64,000 nt of DNA from Hydrogenophaga sp. (GCA_016790705.1 JAEUOT010000043.1:27346-91345), one strand, 5' to 3'. Shown: positions 52,639-63,077, counted from the first letter of the stretch. A program made the numbers and translations. Notes: generated by a model from the letters alone, not told the origin.

Positions 52639-55122
52639 ATGACCACCCAGATCAACGACCGCATTGCGCTGCCCCCAAAGGACGCGCAAAAGACCAACAT
52701 GACCTGCCACTTCTGCATCGTCGGATGTGGCTACCACGCCTACAAGTGGGATCACAACACCGAAGGCGGCCGCGCCCCGGACCAGAACGCGCTGGGCCTG
52801 GACTTCCGCACCCAGCTGCCGCCGTTTGCCACCACCCTGACCCGGGCGATGACCAACACCATCACCGACAAGGGCGGCAAGAAGTGGAACATCATGATCG
52901 TTCCCGACAAGGAATGCGTCGTGAACAGCGGTCTGTCGTCCACGCGCGGCGGCAAGATGGCCAGCTACATGTACACGCACGACGGCATCGGCCGCGAGCG
53001 CCTGAAGCACCCTCGCATCAAGCGCGGCGACCAGTGGCTGGACACCAGCTGGGAACAGGCCCTGGCCATTTACGCCGGTCTGACCAAGAAGATCCTGGAC
53101 AATGACGGCCCCGACGGACTGTTCTACGACTGTTTCGACCACGGCGGCGCCGGCGGCGGATTCGAGAACACCTGGGGCACCGGCAAGCTGATGTTCAGCG
53201 CCCTGAAGACTCCGATGGTGCGCATCCACAACCGTCCGGCCTACAACTCCGAGTGCCACGCCACGCGCGACATGGGGGTGGGCGAACTCAACAACAGCTA
53301 CGAAGACGCCCAGCTGGCCGACTGCATCCTGTGCACCGGCGCCAACCCCTACGAGACGCAGACCAACTACTTCCTGAACCACTGGGTGGCCAACCTCTCC
53401 GGCTCCACGGTGGACAAAAAGAAAAAGTGGTTCCCGGGCGAAACGGCAGCTGCGGCCAAGATCATCATCGTGGACCCACGCCGTTCGGCCACGGTGGCGA
53501 TCTGCGAACAGGTGGCTGGCAAGGAGAACGTGCTGCACCTGGACATCCAGCCCGGCACCGACACGGCACTGTTCAACACGCTGTTCACCTACGTCGTGCA
53601 GCAAGGCTGGACCGCCAAGGACTTCATCGCCAAACACACCAGCGGCTACGACGACGCGGTCAAGACCAACCGCATGAGCCTGGAAGACGGCGCCAAGGCC
53701 ACCGGCCTGACCGTGGCCCAGATCAAACAGGCCGCCGAGTGGGCCTACAAGCCCAAGGCCAGTGGCCACCGCCCACGCACCTTCCACCCCTATGAGAAGG
53801 GCATCATCTGGGGCAATGACAACTACGTCATCCAGAGCGCACTGGTGAGTCTGGTGCTGGCTACCGAAAACGTCGGCCGCCGTGGCACCGGCGTGTGCCG
53901 CCTGGGCGGCCACCAGGAGGGCTACACCCGCCCGCCCTACCCCGGCAACAGCAAGATCTACATCGACCAGGAAGTCATCGCCGGCAAGGGCTTGATGTAC
54001 ACCCTGTGGGGTACCAACCCCTACCAGACCACGCTCAACGCCGAGCAGCATCGCCTGGTGCTGAGCAAGCGCGCAAAGATCGTGGACGAGGCGATTGCCC
54101 GCGCCCGTGGTGCGAGCACCGAGCAACTGGTGGACGTGATCTACAACGCGTGCAAGTACCAGGGCGGCATGTTCGTGGCGGCCATGAACCTCTACCCCAC
54201 GCAGCTCGCGGACGACGCGCACCTGCTGTTCCCGGCCACCCACCCCGGAGAGATGAACCTGACCTCCATGAACGGCGAGCGCCGCATGCGCCTGTCCGAG
54301 AAATTCATGGACCCGCCTGGCTCGGCCAAGCCCGACTGTCTGATTGCTGCGGACATCGCCAACACCCTGAAGGCGATGTACCAGAAGGAAGGCAAGGCCG
54401 ACATGGCCAAACGCTTCGAAGGCTTCAACTGGAAGACCGAAGAAGACGCCTTCAACGACGGCTTCCGCCGCGCCGGTCGCCCGGGGGTGGAACCGATCGA
54501 CAGCCAGGGCGGCGACACTGGCTACCTGGCCACCTACGAACTGCTGCGCAAAGCCGGCAACAACGGCGTGCAACTGCCCATCAAGGAGGTCAAGGACGGC
54601 AAGCTGATCGGCACTGAAATGGAATACGCCGATGGCAAGTTCAGCACCAAGGACGGCAAGGCCCTTTTCAAACCCGCGCCCTGGAACGGCCTGCCGAAGA
54701 TGGTGGCGGACCAAAAGGCCAAGTACAAGTTCTGGATCAACCAGGGCCGCGCCAACGAAGTCTGGCAGACCGCCTACCACGACCAGTACAACAGCTTCGT
54801 GCGCGACCGCTATCCGATGGCCTACATCGAGATGAACCCGGACGACGCCAAGGCACTGGGCGTTGTGGCCGGTGACGTGGTCGAGATCTACAACGACTTC
54901 GGCAGCACCTACGCCATGGCCTACCCGCTCAAGGCGCTCAAGCCCGGCCAGACCTTCATGCTCTTTGGCTACATCAAGGGCGTGGCCGGCGACGTGGTTA
55001 CCTCCTGGGTGGACCGCAACGTGGTGCCCTATTACAAAGGCACCTGGGGCGGCATCAAGCGCGTGGGCACGGTCGACGACTACAAGAAGTCGATCTCGTT
55101 CAAGGACCGCCGGTTCGCTTGA
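52639..55122 (+). CDS. aioA: Arsenite oxidase large (molybdopterin) subunit
   Basis: 827-residue catalytic subunit that oxidises arsenite to arsenate in the periplasm. The N-terminal cluster motif C23-x2-C26-x3-C30 ('CHFCIVGC') binds [3Fe-4S]. Molybdopterin oxidoreductase blocks follow, for example '[29 protein letters not shown]' (split) and '[19 protein letters not shown]'. No Cys/Ser molybdenum ligand is expected in AioA. No own signal; it rides on the AioB Tat signal. The C terminus '...[13 protein letters not shown]' matches the family. Confidence 0.96.
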   Translation: MTTQINDRIALPPKDAQKTNMTCHFCIVGCGYHAYKWDHNTEGGRAPDQNALGLDFRTQLPPFATTLTRAMTNTITDKGGKKWNIMIVPDKECVVNSGLSSTRGGKMASYMYTHDGIGRERLKHPRIKRGDQWLDTSWEQALAIYAGLTKKILDNDGPDGLFYDCFDHGGAGGGFENTWGTGKLMFSALKTPMVRIHNRPAYNSECHATRDMGVGELNNSYEDAQLADCILCTGANPYETQTNYFLNHWVANLSGSTVDKKKKWFPGETAAAAKIIIVDPRRSATVAICEQVAGKENVLHLDIQPGTDTALFNTLFTYVVQQGWTAKDFIAKHTSGYDDAVKTNRMSLEDGAKATGLTVAQIKQAAEWAYKPKASGHRPRTFHPYEKGIIWGNDNYVIQSALVSLVLATENVGRRGTGVCRLGGHQEGYTRPPYPGNSKIYIDQEVIAGKGLMYTLWGTNPYQTTLNAEQHRLVLSKRAKIVDEAIARARGASTEQLVDVIYNACKYQGGMFVAAMNLYPTQLADDAHLLFPATHPGEMNLTSMNGERRMRLSEKFMDPPGSAKPDCLIAADIANTLKAMYQKEGKADMAKRFEGFNWKTEEDAFNDGFRRAGRPGVEPIDSQGGDTGYLATYELLRKAGNNGVQLPIKEVKDGKLIGTEMEYADGKFSTKDGKALFKPAPWNGLPKMVADQKAKYKFWINQGRANEVWQTAYHDQYNSFVRDRYPMAYIEMNPDDAKALGVVAGDVVEIYNDFGSTYAMAYPLKALKPGQTFMLFGYIKGVAGDVVTSWVDRNVVPYYKGTWGGIKRVGTVDDYKKSISFKDRRFA

Positions 55123-55136
55123 GTGATGGCTGGGTT

Positions 55137-55166
55137 GCGGGCAGCCGGTGGCTGCCCGCCTTTTTT
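55137..55166 (+). terminator. Intrinsic terminator after aioA
   Basis: Perfect 10-bp stem GCGGGCAGCC (55137-55146) / GGCTGCCCGC (55150-55159), GGT loop, then CTTTTTT. It lies 14 bases past the aioA stop and 22 before the cytochrome gene, so the latter may be expressed at a lower level. Confidence 0.9.
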
Positions 55167-55187
55167 AGAAGAACGTTCGGAGACGAC

Positions 55188-55502
55188 ATGAATCGCAAGT
55201 TCGGTGCCGTGATGGCACTCGGTTTTTCTGCTTTCCTGCCTACCGTGGGCCACACCAGCATGGAGCTGGCACAAAAGAACGCCTGCATGGCCTGCCACGC
55301 GGTGGACAAGAAACTGGTCGGCCCCGCCTATGCCGATGTGGCCAAAAAATACGCCGGCCAGAAAGACGCCGAAGCCACCCTGGTGGCCAACATCAAGAAG
55401 GGTGGATCGGGCAAATGGGGCCCTATTCCCATGCCACCTCAGGCCGCGCTGAGCGAGGCCGATGCCAAGACCCTGGCCAAGTGGATTCTTTCCAGCAAGT
55501 GA
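55188..55502 (+). CDS. Class I cytochrome c (c551/c552-type)
   Basis: 104-residue periplasmic cytochrome. Signal peptide ~1-24, one haem site 'CMACH', and a Met ligand likely in 'GPIPMPPQ'. Length and 'LVGPAYADVAKKYAGQKDAEATL' match c551-like electron carriers. Probable electron acceptor for AioB, passing to a terminal oxidase. GGAG before ATG 55188. Confidence 0.93.
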   Translation: MNRKFGAVMALGFSAFLPTVGHTSMELAQKNACMACHAVDKKLVGPAYADVAKKYAGQKDAEATLVANIKKGGSGKWGPIPMPPQAALSEADAKTLAKWILSSK

Positions 55503-55509
55503 CCTGTCG

Positions 55510-55540
55510 AGAAGACCGTTGTTGCATCGGTCTTCTTTTT
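55510..55540 (+). terminator. Intrinsic terminator after the cytochrome gene
   Basis: Stem AGAAGACCG (55510-55518) / CGGTCTTCT (55528-55536), then TTTT. It lies 8 bases past the cytochrome stop and 15 before the next start codon. Confidence 0.85.
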
Positions 55541-55554
55541 CTGGAGACAAGAAC

Positions 55555-56202
55555 ATGGGACATGTCGAGTTGGAAAGCACCCTTTCGCCGACCCAGCTGG
55601 CTCTGCGTCGCACCACAGAGCCACAAGCCAGTGCGTCTTCGTTTGCGGATGCTTTGATCACATCCCGCCAGAACATTTCCCCCAAGCGCCAGGTGGAGCC
55701 AGGCCCGAATGTGTCGCAGCTGGACCAGATTTTTCGCTGTGCCGCCTCGGCACCCGACCATGGATTGGTCAGGCCGTGGCGATTTGTCATCGTGCCGCAG
55801 GACAAACGCGCCTTGCTGGCCGAGGTCTTCGCACTGGCGCTGGTGGACCGCGACCCGGGCGCGACGCTAGAGCAGATCGAGACCGCCCGGGAGAAGGCGC
55901 ACCGCGCCCCGGTGCTGATGCTGGTGGTGGCCCGGCTGGGCGCCTGCGAGCCACCCATCCCCGCGCTGGAGCGCATGGTGTCGGTGGGCGCGGCCGTGCA
56001 AAACATGCTGCTGATGGCGCATGGCCAAGGCTTTGGCAGTAGTCTCACCAGCGGCCAGGCCATGCAGTCCCCCCGCATGCGCCAGCTGTTTGAACTCGCC
56101 ACAGGTGAAGAAGCGGTCTGCTTCCTGAACATCGGCACCGTCTCCAAACGCAAAGCCCAACGCCTTCACCCCGAAGCAAGAAGCTTTGTGAGCTCGCTGT
56201 GA
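55555..56202 (+). CDS. Nitroreductase-family flavoprotein
   Basis: 215-residue nitroreductase-like protein, FMN-binding fold. Family features: 'IFRCAASAPDHGLVRPWRFVIV' (residues ~58-80, split) and 'VSVGAAVQNMLLMAHGQGFGS' with 'CFLNIGTVSKRK' near the end. Genes of this kind are common in aio clusters. The substrate is unknown. GGAG 9 bases before ATG 55555. Confidence 0.85.
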   Translation: MGHVELESTLSPTQLALRRTTEPQASASSFADALITSRQNISPKRQVEPGPNVSQLDQIFRCAASAPDHGLVRPWRFVIVPQDKRALLAEVFALALVDRDPGATLEQIETAREKAHRAPVLMLVVARLGACEPPIPALERMVSVGAAVQNMLLMAHGQGFGSSLTSGQAMQSPRMRQLFELATGEEAVCFLNIGTVSKRKAQRLHPEARSFVSSL

Positions 56203-56256
56203 CCGTCTCGCGTCCGCAGAACCTATCAGCGTCTTTCACAACAATGGAGACATGCC

Positions 56257-57417
56257 ATGGGTGAGCCTCTGCTGGCACGCGTCATTCCCCTGCTGGATCA
56301 TCGCCAGTTCATCGAACGACAGTCGGCGCATTCGTTCGCGGAACCACTGGTCACCGGAGAAGTCCGGGATCGGCTTCAGAGACCCTTACGCGACTTGCGC
56401 ATCAGCGTGACTGATCGCTGCAACTTCCGTTGCGCCTACTGCATGCCCAAGGAAGTCTTTGGCAGCGACTACCAATACCTCCCGCACTCATCGCTGCTCA
56501 GCTTCGAAGAAATCACCCGGGTGGCCCGACAGTTCGTCGCTTTGGGCGTCAGAAAGATTCGGCTGACCGGTGGTGAACCGTTGTTGCGCAAGAACCTCGA
56601 AGACCTGCTGGCGCAACTCGCAACGCTGAACACGCCCGATGGAGAAGCGATCGATCTGACCATGACCACCAATGGGTCGCTTTTAGCACGCAAGGCGGTG
56701 GCACTCAAGGCCGCCGGCCTCAACCGCGTGACGGTCAGCCTGGATGCGCAGGACGACCGAGTTTTCAAGTGCATGAACGATGTGGATTTTCCGGTGGCCA
56801 AGGTGCTGGAAGGCATTGAGGCAGCGCAAGCGGCCGGCATCACCAATATCAAGGTCAACATGGTGGTCCAGCGCGGCGTCAACGACCACGAAGTGCTGCC
56901 CATGGCGCGCTTCTTTCAGGGAACGGGTGTCACGCTGCGCTTCATCGAATTCATGGACGTGGGTTCCACCAACGGCTGGAACATGGACGCTGTGCTGCCC
57001 AGCGAATCGGTGATTCGCACCATCTCCGAACACATGCCGCTGGTGCGCCTGCAGGCCAGCGCTGCGGGAGAAACCGCGCAGCGCTGGGGCTACGCAGGAC
57101 CGAACGGTCAACACCAACCATCTCTGGGCGAGATCGGCGTCATCAGCAGTGTGACCCAGGCGTTCTGTGGCGACTGCAACCGGGCCAGGCTGTCCACCGA
57201 AGGACGCTTGTTCACCTGCCTCTTCGCAGGCCAAGGCTTCGATCTCCGGCACATCCTCAGGGGCACGACCACGGCAGAGGATGAACAGCTAACCAGGGCC
57301 ATCGCCTCTGTGTGGCGTGGACGCGCGGACCGCTATTCGCAGATGCGTTCATCCATGGGTCAACAACCCAACAGTACCCATCAGCGAAGGCCAGAGATGA
57401 GCTACATCGGTGGCTGA
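56257..57417 (+). CDS. moaA: MoaA, GTP 3',8-cyclase
   Basis: 386-residue radical SAM enzyme of molybdopterin synthesis, step one. N-terminal radical SAM cluster 'CNFRCAYC' (C-x3-C-x2-C). '[11 protein letters not shown]' and the C-terminal cluster '[22 protein letters not shown]' (C-x2-C-x13-C) are present. An ~50-residue N-terminal extension precedes the usual start. Its last part ('[13 protein letters not shown]') lacks the usual double-Gly tail; the sequence ends 'MSYIGG', which does carry the GG. Needed for the AioA cofactor. Confidence 0.95.
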   Translation: MGEPLLARVIPLLDHRQFIERQSAHSFAEPLVTGEVRDRLQRPLRDLRISVTDRCNFRCAYCMPKEVFGSDYQYLPHSSLLSFEEITRVARQFVALGVRKIRLTGGEPLLRKNLEDLLAQLATLNTPDGEAIDLTMTTNGSLLARKAVALKAAGLNRVTVSLDAQDDRVFKCMNDVDFPVAKVLEGIEAAQAAGITNIKVNMVVQRGVNDHEVLPMARFFQGTGVTLRFIEFMDVGSTNGWNMDAVLPSESVIRTISEHMPLVRLQASAAGETAQRWGYAGPNGQHQPSLGEIGVISSVTQAFCGDCNRARLSTEGRLFTCLFAGQGFDLRHILRGTTTAEDEQLTRAIASVWRGRADRYSQMRSSMGQQPNSTHQRRPEMSYIGG

Positions 57418-57438
57418 AAGCGACCGGCCAGCCATCAA

Positions 57439-57462
57439 CAAAAAAGCCCGCCGAAGCGGGCT
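57439..57462 (-). terminator. Intrinsic terminator of the phoX gene
   Basis: Minus-strand stem AGCCCGC-TTCG-GCGGGCT (57462-57445) followed by TTTTTG. It lies 21 bases past the phoX stop. It may also act for moaA, but there is no T-tract on that side. Confidence 0.85.
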
Positions 57463-57483
57463 GAAAACCCACACAAACCAACT

Positions 57484-59688
57484 TCACGCCCCGATCAAGC
57501 CGCCGTCGTTCTTGGTGATGACGATGGTGGCCGAACGCGGGCGTTTGCCGGCGCCGTAGCCGGCGTTGGTCGGCCACTGGCTGGTGTATTTGGACGGGTC
57601 GTTCACATCCGCCATCGCGGTGTTCTCCCCCGGGTGCTGGATGTTGATGAACACAGCGCGGCCGTCGGGCGTTTCGCACCAGCCCGTGATCTCGCAGTCG
57701 CGGGGGCCGACCAGAAAGCGTGCCAGCGTAGTAGGCGTCGGGGTCTTGCCCACGTAGGTAGTGACTTCCTTGTCGCCCTGCTTCACTGTGCGAGGACCAC
57801 CGTCGCCGAGCTTGCCGGGGATTGCGGCCAGCATCATGCAGTTGGTCTGGTCAGTGTAGGCGCCATCGTCGGTCTGGATCCAGCAGATGCCGGTGGCCGG
57901 GCTGAACACCAGGCCGTCGGGCGAGGACATGTCGTTCTCGTCGGTCAGGTTCGACAGATTGACGCTGGATTTGTCGGCGCCTGCCTCGGCGCCAAACACG
58001 TAGATGTCCCACTTGAAGGCGGTGCTGGTGGGCGATGTGTCGGCCATGCGCACGATGTGACCGTTGACGTTGCCCTTCTGCTCCTTGCTGCCCTTCATAT
58101 CGGTGTAGACGCGCGGGTTGGCGGCGTCGATCTTCTCCAGCGTGCGGCTGCTGTTGTTGGTCAGCGTGCTGTAGAACTCGCCGGTCCGCGGGTGCACCCC
58201 ACCCCACTCGGGGCGGTCCATCTTGGTCGCGCCAGCAGCATCGGCGGCCAAACGCGTAAAGATGGCAATGTCGGCATTGCTCCTAAACTCGAAGTACGAG
58301 CTGTTGGCAATCTTCGGGTTGTCCATTGACAGTTCCAGCCACACGCCGGTACCGTCGTCTTTGAAGCGGGCGGCGAACAGCGTGCCCTTGTCCAGGTACT
58401 TGTCACCTGCGGCCAGGCGGTTGGCCGGGCTGGCGTCCTTCGGGTCCCACTGGGCTGCGGACACAAACTTGTAGATGTATTCGTTGCGTGCGTCGTCGCC
58501 CATGTAGCAGACGATGGGCTGGCCCGCCACCGGCTTGGCAAAGGCCACGCTCTCGTGTGCGAAGCGGCCCAGGCCGGTGCGCTTGCGCATCGGGGCGGCG
58601 GTGTCGTAGGCGTCCACCTCGACCACATAGCCGAAGGTGTTCATCTCGTTGCGGTAGTCCTCTTTGGCCGAGGCGCCGATGGCGCTGTTGTTCCAGCGGG
58701 CGTACTGGTCTTGCGGGCCAGCGCTTTCCCAGCCGTGGCGGCTGGCGGCACCGGCGTTGCGGCCATAGCGCTTGAGGCCTTGCACCTGCTTGTCCTTCTT
58801 GCGTGCGTCGTCGTCTTTGGCGTCGCGAGAGAAGTAGCCGAACCAATTCTCTTCACCGCTGACAAAGGTGCCCCAGGGCGTCTTGCCGGTGCCGCAGTTG
58901 TTCAGCGTGCCGCGGCACAGGGTCGCGTCGGCGCTGAACTTGGTCACCAGGTGTTCGCTGCCGCGGGCCGGACCGTGGATGACGGCCGGGGTCATGGCGG
59001 TGATGCGGCGGTTGAACGGCGAGGTGGGCTTGTAGGCCCACTGTTTGCCGCTGGCCTGCACTTCGACGAAGGACAGGCCGTGAATCGCCAGTTCCTTGTC
59101 CACTTCCCCAGCGGGGCGGGGTAGCGTGGAGGCACCGCCGTTGGCGTGGATGAAGAAGGAGGCGAGTTTTTCGTCGGTGGTGGCTTCGTGGTTCACGCCC
59201 AGGATGCCGCGGCTGTTGAAGTTGTCAGAAGGCTTGCCCGAAGCGTCCAGTCCGAACCATTCCATGCCGTCGTGGTGGTCACCGGCGCGTTGCTCGAATT
59301 GCGCATCGGTACCGTCGTTCTTGTAGGCCGGCACGCCAGCGGCCAGCGGGTCACCCAAGGCGTAGATGATTTGGGCGGTGTAGCCCTCGGGGACGATCAC
59401 CTTGTCGGCGGTGCTCTTGGCCACGGGCTTGAAGCCCAGGCGGTCCACAGAGGCGACGCTTCCGCCGCTGCCGGTGGTAGCGCAACCGGTCACAGCGGTC
59501 GCGCCCAGCGCGGTGGCGGCCAGGCCAGCGCCGCGGAACAGGCTGCGGCGGCTCAGGCGGCTGCCCAGAACTTCTTCAAAGTGCGGGTTGGCGCTGGTGT
59601 TGGAGTTCTCGTCGTTGAAGAGATCGCTGGGGCGTGTTGTCTGTGATTTCACAATGGTCTCTGAAGGGTTGAACAGTCCCTTGAACAT
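57484..59688 (-). CDS. phoX: PhoX-type alkaline phosphatase
   Basis: 734-residue exported phosphatase (DUF839 family, Ca/Fe enzyme). Start at 59688 is a best guess; GTG near 59652 is another. N-terminal Tat signal: 'SRRSLFRGAGLAATALGATA' then 'CATTG'. Body: 'EGYTAQIIYALGDPLAAGVP', 'GILGVNHEATTDEKLASFF', 'KTPWGTFVSGEENWFGYF', 'RFAHESVAFAKPVAGQPIVCYMGDDARNEYIYKF' and 'DNPDGLVFSPATGICWIQTDDG'-like stretches, all PhoX landmarks (each split). Releases phosphate from esters in the periplasm. Adjacent to the integrase, 92 bases away. Confidence 0.9.
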   Translation of the reverse strand: MFKGLFNPSETIVKSQTTRPSDLFNDENSNTSANPHFEEVLGSRLSRRSLFRGAGLAATALGATAVTGCATTGSGGSVASVDRLGFKPVAKSTADKVIVPEGYTAQIIYALGDPLAAGVPAYKNDGTDAQFEQRAGDHHDGMEWFGLDASGKPSDNFNSRGILGVNHEATTDEKLASFFIHANGGASTLPRPAGEVDKELAIHGLSFVEVQASGKQWAYKPTSPFNRRITAMTPAVIHGPARGSEHLVTKFSADATLCRGTLNNCGTGKTPWGTFVSGEENWFGYFSRDAKDDDARKKDKQVQGLKRYGRNAGAASRHGWESAGPQDQYARWNNSAIGASAKEDYRNEMNTFGYVVEVDAYDTAAPMRKRTGLGRFAHESVAFAKPVAGQPIVCYMGDDARNEYIYKFVSAAQWDPKDASPANRLAAGDKYLDKGTLFAARFKDDGTGVWLELSMDNPKIANSSYFEFRSNADIAIFTRLAADAAGATKMDRPEWGGVHPRTGEFYSTLTNNSSRTLEKIDAANPRVYTDMKGSKEQKGNVNGHIVRMADTSPTSTAFKWDIYVFGAEAGADKSSVNLSNLTDENDMSSPDGLVFSPATGICWIQTDDGAYTDQTNCMMLAAIPGKLGDGGPRTVKQGDKEVTTYVGKTPTPTTLARFLVGPRDCEITGWCETPDGRAVFINIQHPGENTAMADVNDPSKYTSQWPTNAGYGAGKRPRSATIVITKNDGGLIGA

Positions 59689-59780
59689 CGACAACAACAG
59701 TGAAACTCTCGTGACGCTTTCGAGGCAGCTGTGTGTCCGACCCAGGCGCTCCCAGGCGCGTAGCCAGATATTGCGCCCGC

Positions 59781-61187
59781 CTACAGGTTCATGCCTTCTG
59801 CGTCGTGCGCCGCCGCGTCGATCTTCGCCTTGCCCCTGACGATGACCTCCCTCGCGGATTCCCCGCGCATCCAGCAATCCACCATGTCCGCCCATACCTG
59901 CATGAGGACTCGCCGAGGCCCGGACAAGCGAGCGTGGTTGTAGGCCGCTGCGACTAGGTCTTTTTTCTGGTGTGCTAGGCAGGCTTCCACCAATGCCTCC
60001 GGGAAAAGCGCGTCGTTGAGGCGTGACGAGAACGTTCGGCGTAGATCGTGCACAGACACTGGCAGAAACAGCTCCTGACTGGGTGTTCGATCCTTGTTGA
60101 TCCGGTCCACCGAAGCGGCGATCGTCCGGTTCAGCGTGGCCTGGCTGATCGGCTCGGCGGAGTCATACCGGCTTGGATGGAGAAAGTCGCTCGACGGGAA
60201 ACAGGTCCGAAGCGTTGTCAGTATGTCCAGGGCCTGCTCGGCCAAATACACCGTGTGTGGTTTGCCTGCCTTCATCCTCTCGGCTGGGATCAGCCACTGT
60301 GCCCGTTCCCAGTCCACTTCTGCCCAAGTAGCCCCGATGAACTCTCCTTTGCGCACACCCGTTAGCAGCAAGAACCTGACTGCCAACCGCAGTGTCGGCG
60401 CAGTCCCAGTCATCTCCAGACCGTCGAGCAACGTCTTGATTTCATGTCGATTCAAGTTGCGCTCGCGCGGGACAAACGTCGCGTAGGCCTTCCGAGCGAG
60501 CGCTTCCGCCGGATTGGCTTTATCGACGCCTTTGCCATTGGCAAACCGGTAGACCTGCAAAACCAGTTCCCTGGCGTGTACTGCTGGACCTGGGCCTCGT
60601 TCAGTCTTTACGCGGTCGAGCAACTCCCCCAGTGCAATCGGCTTGATTTCATCAAGATTCAGCTTCCCGAACGGACCAGCCAAGATGCGGTCATAGATCG
60701 ATCGCCGTAGCGCCAGTGTGCTGTCGGCCAGCCGCTCGGCGCCGCTCTTAGTGTCGGACTTGAATTCAAAGTACCGCGCCACCCAGCGCCCAAAGCTCAT
60801 GGCGTCGGCGACTTCGCTCCGCTGCTCAACCTTGGCACGAGCTGGCGACCGCCCAGAACTGACATCAACCCGCGCACGAGCCAGCAGCAGGCGCGCTTCC
60901 TCCAGCGTCACATCCATGCCATAGGCCAAGTGAGATCGCTGGGCATAGCGAGCAACCGGTTCATGGCGTCCGATGGTCAACGTCTCGCGTCGGCCGCTCA
61001 ATCGATAGTCATAGCGGAAGGACCTACTGCCGCTGGGCGAGACCACGACGTACAGACCGTTGCCTCCGTCGCTGACCTTGTAGGCCCGTTCACCCGGCAG
61101 CAGTTCTCGCAGTTTTGCTTCCGTCAATCCATGGCGTGTTCTCGCGCTCGCCAGCCCAACCCGCGCCCGTTCCACCAAGGTGTCCAT
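59781..61187 (-). CDS. int: Tyrosine recombinase (ICE integrase)
   Basis: 468-residue integrase. N-terminal part has a DUF4102-like domain ('KVSDGGNGLYVVVSPSGSRSFRYDYRLSGRR', split). Catalytic Arg in 'LLLTGVRKGEF', His-x2-Arg in 'VHDLRRTFSSRL', His in 'EACLAHQKK', and Tyr in 'VAAAYNHARL'. The start at 61187 is set by GGAG 6-7 bases upstream; a start at 61232 would overlap the palindrome there. Adjacent to the guaA 3' end, its target. It inserts and excises the ICE. Confidence 0.95.
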   Translation of the reverse strand: MDTLVERARVGLASARTRHGLTEAKLRELLPGERAYKVSDGGNGLYVVVSPSGSRSFRYDYRLSGRRETLTIGRHEPVARYAQRSHLAYGMDVTLEEARLLLARARVDVSSGRSPARAKVEQRSEVADAMSFGRWVARYFEFKSDTKSGAERLADSTLALRRSIYDRILAGPFGKLNLDEIKPIALGELLDRVKTERGPGPAVHARELVLQVYRFANGKGVDKANPAEALARKAYATFVPRERNLNRHEIKTLLDGLEMTGTAPTLRLAVRFLLLTGVRKGEFIGATWAEVDWERAQWLIPAERMKAGKPHTVYLAEQALDILTTLRTCFPSSDFLHPSRYDSAEPISQATLNRTIAASVDRINKDRTPSQELFLPVSVHDLRRTFSSRLNDALFPEALVEACLAHQKKDLVAAAYNHARLSGPRRVLMQVWADMVDCWMRGESAREVIVRGKAKIDAAAHDAEGMNL

Positions 61188-61221
61188 GAGGTCTCCGATC
61201 CGTTGCTTGTCGCAGGACCGA

Positions 61222-61248
61222 GATACCGTCATGGGGTCTGACGGTATC
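61222..61248. repeat. Palindrome upstream of int
   Basis: GATACCGTCA (61222-61231) / TGACGGTATC (61239-61248), 7-base loop. Two more copies of ACCGTCA occur at 61280-61286 and 61292-61298, the first again as GATACCGTCAG. Likely binding sites of a regulator or excisionase. Confidence 0.7.
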
Positions 61249-61302
61249 GCTGCAGGCCTGCCAGCTTAGGTGCCCGGATACCGTCAGGTCAACCGTCAGA
61301 CC

Positions 61303-61410
61303 GCCTGGGACGCCCTGGGATTCGATGGGACGCTATGAAACGCTAAGTCCTTGTCCCTGCAGCGAAATCGGGTTTTCCTGGGATGTTCCGAAACACCTTG
61401 GGACGATCTT
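61303..61410. repeat. Phased decamer repeats next to the attachment site
   Basis: TGGGA occurs at 61306, 61316, 61326 (10-base steps), then at 61379 and 61399 (20 apart). The unit is about nnnTGGGACG, with a weaker fourth copy ctatGAAACG. The 10-base step places the repeats on one face of the helix, as expected for arm-type integrase sites. No gene in this gap. Confidence 0.7.
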
Positions 61411-61440
61411 GACTCATTCCCACTCGATGGTCGCCGGCGG
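61404..61440. other. Probable attachment site (att) at the guaA 3' end
   Basis: The integrase gene and repeats end just before the guaA stop codon (61414-61416). This arrangement, and guaA being a known integration site for islands, puts the att core here. The second copy, expected at the other ICE end, lies outside the window; I could not find one inside by eye. Confidence 0.6.
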
Positions 61441-63024
61441 CTTGGAGCTCACGTCGTAGGTCACTCGGTTTATGCCACGGACCTCGTTGATGATGCGGCT
61501 GGACACCTTCTTGAGCAGCGCGTACGGCAGCTCGGCCCAGTCCGCCGTCATGAAGTCGCTGGTCTGCACGGCGCGCAGTGCCACCACGTAGTCGTAGGTA
61601 CGGCCATCGCCCATCACGCCCACGCTCTTGACCGGCAGGAAGACGGTGAAGGCCTGGCTGGTCAGGTCGTACCAGCTCTTGCCGCTGTGGTGGTCGATGG
61701 TCGAGCGCAGCTCCTCGATGAAGATGGCGTCGGCCCGACGCAGCAGTTCGGCGTATTCCTTCTTCACCTCGCCCAGGATGCGCACACCCAGGCCCGGGCC
61801 CGGGAACGGGTGGCGGTAAACCATGTCGTGCGGCAGGCCCAGCGCCACGCCCAGCTCGCGCACCTCGTCCTTGAACAGGTCGCGCAGCGGCTCCAGCAGT
61901 TTCAGGCCCAGCTGTTCGGGCAGGCCGCCCACGTTGTGGTGACTCTTGATGGTCACGGCCTTCTTGCTCTTGGCGCCGCCGGACTCGATCACATCGGGGT
62001 AGATGGTGCCCTGGGCCAGCCACTTGGCGCCCTTGGCGCCGTCGCCCTTGAGCTTGGCGGCCTCGGCCTTGAACACGTCGACGAACAGGCCGCCGATGAT
62101 CTTGCGCTTCTTCTCGGGGTCGGTCACACCGGCCAACTGGCCGAGGAACAGCTCGCTGGCGTCCACGCGGATGACTTTGGCGTGCAGCTTGCCGGCGAAC
62201 ATGTCCATCACCATGTCGCCTTCGTGCAGGCGCAGCAGGCCGTGGTCGACGAACACGCAGGTCAGCTGGTCGCCGATGGCGCGGTGGATCAGGGCCGCGG
62301 CCACTGAAGAATCCACACCACCGGACAGGCCCAGAATGACCTCCTCGTCGCCCACCTGCTCGCGGATCTTCTGCACCGCTTCCTCGATGTGGTCGCGCAT
62401 GATCCAGTCGGGTCGCGTGCCACAGATCTCCAGTACGAAGCGCTCCAGCAGCGCCCTGCCCTGCACCGTGTGCGTGACTTCGGGGTGGAACTGCACCGCG
62501 TAGTAGCCACGCGATTCGTCGGCCATGCCGGCGATCGGGCAGGCATCGGTGCTGGCCATCAGCTTGAAGCCCGGCGGCATCTCGGTGACCTTGTCGCCAT
62601 GGCTCATCCAGACCTTGAGCATGCCGTGGCCTTCGGGCGTGGTGAAGTCGGCGATGTCCTTGAGCAGGGCCGTGTGGCCGCGGGCACGGACCTCGGCATA
62701 GCCGAACTCGCGCGTCTTGCCGGCCTCGACCTTGCCACCCAGTTGCTGCGCCATGGTCTGCATGCCGTAGCAGATGCCCAGCACGGGGATGCCGAGTTCG
62801 AACACCGCCTCCGGAGCCTTGTCGTCCACCTCGTAGACGCTGGCGTGGCTGCCCGAGAGGATCACCCCTTTGAGTTGGCCATCGGCGGCGAACTCACGCA
62901 CCCACTCGCTGCTGACATCGCAGGGATGCACTTCGCAATACACGTGGGCTTCGCGCACGCGGCGGGCGATCAGCTGGGTGACCTGGGAGCCGAAATCGAG
63001 GATGAGGATTTTCTGGTGCTGCAT
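61414..63024 (-). CDS. guaA: GMP synthase (glutamine-hydrolysing)
   Basis: 536-residue chromosomal enzyme converting XMP to GMP. Class I amidotransferase domain with Cys in '[17 protein letters not shown]' and His-x-Glu in 'QFHPEVTHT'; ATP pyrophosphatase P-loop '[16 protein letters not shown]'; C-terminal dimerisation domain ending '[15 protein letters not shown]'. The end is complete, so ICE insertion rebuilt or spared the 3' end. Start ATG 63024. Confidence 0.97.
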   Translation of the reverse strand: MQHQKILILDFGSQVTQLIARRVREAHVYCEVHPCDVSSEWVREFAADGQLKGVILSGSHASVYEVDDKAPEAVFELGIPVLGICYGMQTMAQQLGGKVEAGKTREFGYAEVRARGHTALLKDIADFTTPEGHGMLKVWMSHGDKVTEMPPGFKLMASTDACPIAGMADESRGYYAVQFHPEVTHTVQGRALLERFVLEICGTRPDWIMRDHIEEAVQKIREQVGDEEVILGLSGGVDSSVAAALIHRAIGDQLTCVFVDHGLLRLHEGDMVMDMFAGKLHAKVIRVDASELFLGQLAGVTDPEKKRKIIGGLFVDVFKAEAAKLKGDGAKGAKWLAQGTIYPDVIESGGAKSKKAVTIKSHHNVGGLPEQLGLKLLEPLRDLFKDEVRELGVALGLPHDMVYRHPFPGPGLGVRILGEVKKEYAELLRRADAIFIEELRSTIDHHSGKSWYDLTSQAFTVFLPVKSVGVMGDGRTYDYVVALRAVQTSDFMTADWAELPYALLKKVSSRIINEVRGINRVTYDVSSKPPATIEWE

Positions 63025-63045
63025 GGCGTTGGAATGGGCTGCAGG

Positions 63046-63077
63046 GAAAAGAAAAAGGCCGTCTCGGTGGACGGCCT
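63046..63077 (-). terminator. Terminator between guaB and guaA
   Basis: Minus-strand stem AGGCCGTC / GACGGCCT (63077-63070 and 63063-63056), six-base loop, then TTTTTC-TTTT. It lies ~16 bases past guaB, upstream of guaA. Confidence 0.8.

Noticed and set aside
52600-54780. A 726-codon minus-strand frame within aioA
   Set aside because: Antisense to a certain aioA; no ribosome-binding site or family.
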